Below, piece by piece: positions 13,149 to 13,922 of a DNA stretch of 13,922 nucleotides. The stretch is taken from NCBI GenBank assembly GCA_002696025.1, contig NZQU01000054.1, forward strand, positions 1 through 13,922, read 5' to 3'. Numbering within the stretch: position 1 is the first letter of the stretch; every line of letters starts with the position of its first letter. Both the position numbers and the translations under genes were made by a program. Below the pieces are notes generated by a model that ran no database searches, was not told where the DNA came from, and saw only the letters and a program-made list of their open reading frames with translations. This DNA comes from Crocinitomicaceae bacterium (lineage in GTDB: Bacteria; Bacteroidota; Bacteroidia; Flavobacteriales_D; Crocinitomicaceae).

Positions 13149-13922
13149 ATGAAACTAGCTTCTAAATTATTTTTTCTTTTTATAACTTTTATACATTTTA
13201 TTTATTCACAAGATCTTCATGGTAACTCAGATGAAAATTCATTTTCTCTAACACCCTACAAAAAAGGAGACACTATAAGGTTTTCATCTGATGAAATTGA
13301 TTCTTACATTATTCCTACCGAAAAGCTTGAAATAAAATTTATTGAAAATGATGATTTTGAAGGATACGATACCATATTTATTGTAAATGATAAGAAAACA
13401 AAAAATGTTCTTCAAAAAGGAGAGTATTTCTCATATTATGATTCAGGAAATATTCGATCTTCTTTAAAAGGAACCATAAATCTTTGGAGCTTAAAACCGG
13501 TTGAAGGCAACTACATTTTCTACCATGATTCTGGAAAAATAATGAAAGAGGGTTATATGAAAAGGAGTAAGTTTAAAGATGCTTTAGGTTTAATTTGCGG
13601 AAAATGGGATGGCGATTATACTGAGTATTATAAATCTGGGAAAGTTAAAATAAAGGGTGTTATGGCTGATCCAGGTTATGGATGGAATGCTAGCTTAACA
13701 GGAAAATATGTGTCGTATTATGAGACAGGGGGGGTTAAAAAGAAAGGTGAGTATTTTGCAGATGAAAACAAAAATATTTATACTGTATTTTATGAATCTG
13801 GAAAAGTATTTGCAAATATTACCTCCAAAGGGAATCTTATCTTCAGCATGCCTGAAAAATGGGAGATATTCTACGAAAATGGAAAATTACAAATGAAGGG
13901 TAAGTTAGTTTTAGGAGATGAT
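13149..13922 (+). CDS. Secreted MORN-repeat (YwqK-like) protein; 3' end missing
   Basis: The frame runs from ATG 13149 through 258 codons and is still open at the right edge. Residues 1-20 are a signal peptide (MKLASKLFFLFITFIHFIYS) with likely cleavage before Gln21. Residues about 21-85 are a non-repetitive region. From residue 91 there are six degenerate copies of a short beta-hairpin repeat, each with a pattern near G-x-Y-x-x-Y-Y-x-S-G-K-x-K-x-x-G: 91-108, 120-138, 155-172, 185-203, 210-226 and 237-254. This is the MORN_2 type found in proteins often labelled YwqK-family antitoxins, a label that should not be taken as function. It is exported, probably to the periplasm or surface, and likely acts as a structural or binding scaffold. 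It has its own upstream region and is divergent from the DUF2459 gene. Confidence 0.85.
   Translation, partial: MKLASKLFFLFITFIHFIYSQDLHGNSDENSFSLTPYKKGDTIRFSSDEIDSYIIPTEKLEIKFIENDDFEGYDTIFIVNDKKTKNVLQKGEYFSYYDSGNIRSSLKGTINLWSLKPVEGNYIFYHDSGKIMKEGYMKRSKFKDALGLICGKWDGDYTEYYKSGKVKIKGVMADPGYGWNASLTGKYVSYYETGGVKKKGEYFADENKNIYTVFYESGKVFANITSKGNLIFSMPEKWEIFYENGKLQMKGKLVLGDD
13728..13734 (+). repeat. Run of seven G inside the MORN-repeat gene
   Basis: A G7 tract stands out in strongly AT-rich DNA. It encodes the Gly-Gly of YYETGGVKKKG, and the repeat pattern continues in frame on both sides, so the sequence as given is in frame. Such tracts can slip during replication, but no evidence of switching can be seen in one sequence. 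Confidence 0.6.

Noticed and set aside
13149..13922. Antitoxin of a toxin-antitoxin pair, from the YwqK-type repeat label
   Set aside because: The protein has a signal peptide and no toxin gene beside it; the label is a database habit for MORN-like repeats, not evidence of function.

Overview
The window looks like ordinary chromosome from an AT-rich member of the Bacteroidetes, most likely a flavobacterium-like lineage. The evidence is a SusC-like TonB-dependent receptor with an N-terminal carboxypeptidase-regulatory domain, a fused E1 alpha/beta 2-oxoacid dehydrogenase, a bacterial geranylgeranylglyceryl-phosphate (GGGP) synthase homologue beside a phosphopantetheinyl transferase, an aroQ/xerD divergent pair, and upstream elements of the TAnnTTTG type instead of Shine-Dalgarno sites. 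No tRNA, rRNA, CRISPR array, insertion sequence, phage gene or attachment site was seen.

Region 1 (1-5571, minus strand) is an envelope operon. A 1265-residue TonB-dependent receptor is followed 20 bases later by a large secreted protein that runs off the left edge. Region 2 (5709-7066, plus) holds a 4'-phosphopantetheinyl transferase and a GGGP synthase family enzyme 8 bases apart. Region 3 (7044-9607, minus) carries aroQ and then the fused E1 dehydrogenase, whose last 23 bases overlap the end of the GGGP synthase gene. Region 4 (9613-11360) has xerD starting 5 bases from the aroQ start and, converging on it with a 4-base overlap, a fructosamine-kinase-like gene. Region 5 (11401-13922) holds a DUF2238 membrane protein, a two-gene minus-strand unit (a TIGR02117/DUF2459 membrane-anchored protein and a very Phe-rich 96-residue membrane protein), and the start of a secreted MORN-repeat protein that leaves the right edge.

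The layout is compact. Three convergent gene pairs overlap or almost touch, and one divergent pair is separated by only 5 bases that sit inside a perfect inverted repeat containing both start codons. Most genes are housekeeping: shikimate pathway, branched-chain or other 2-oxoacid oxidation, chromosome dimer resolution, carrier-protein activation and glycation repair. The least understood parts are the receptor/secreted-protein pair, the ether-lipid enzyme, and the DUF2459 plus small membrane protein pair. I did not find a clear new defence or mobile system, and I say so rather than force one.
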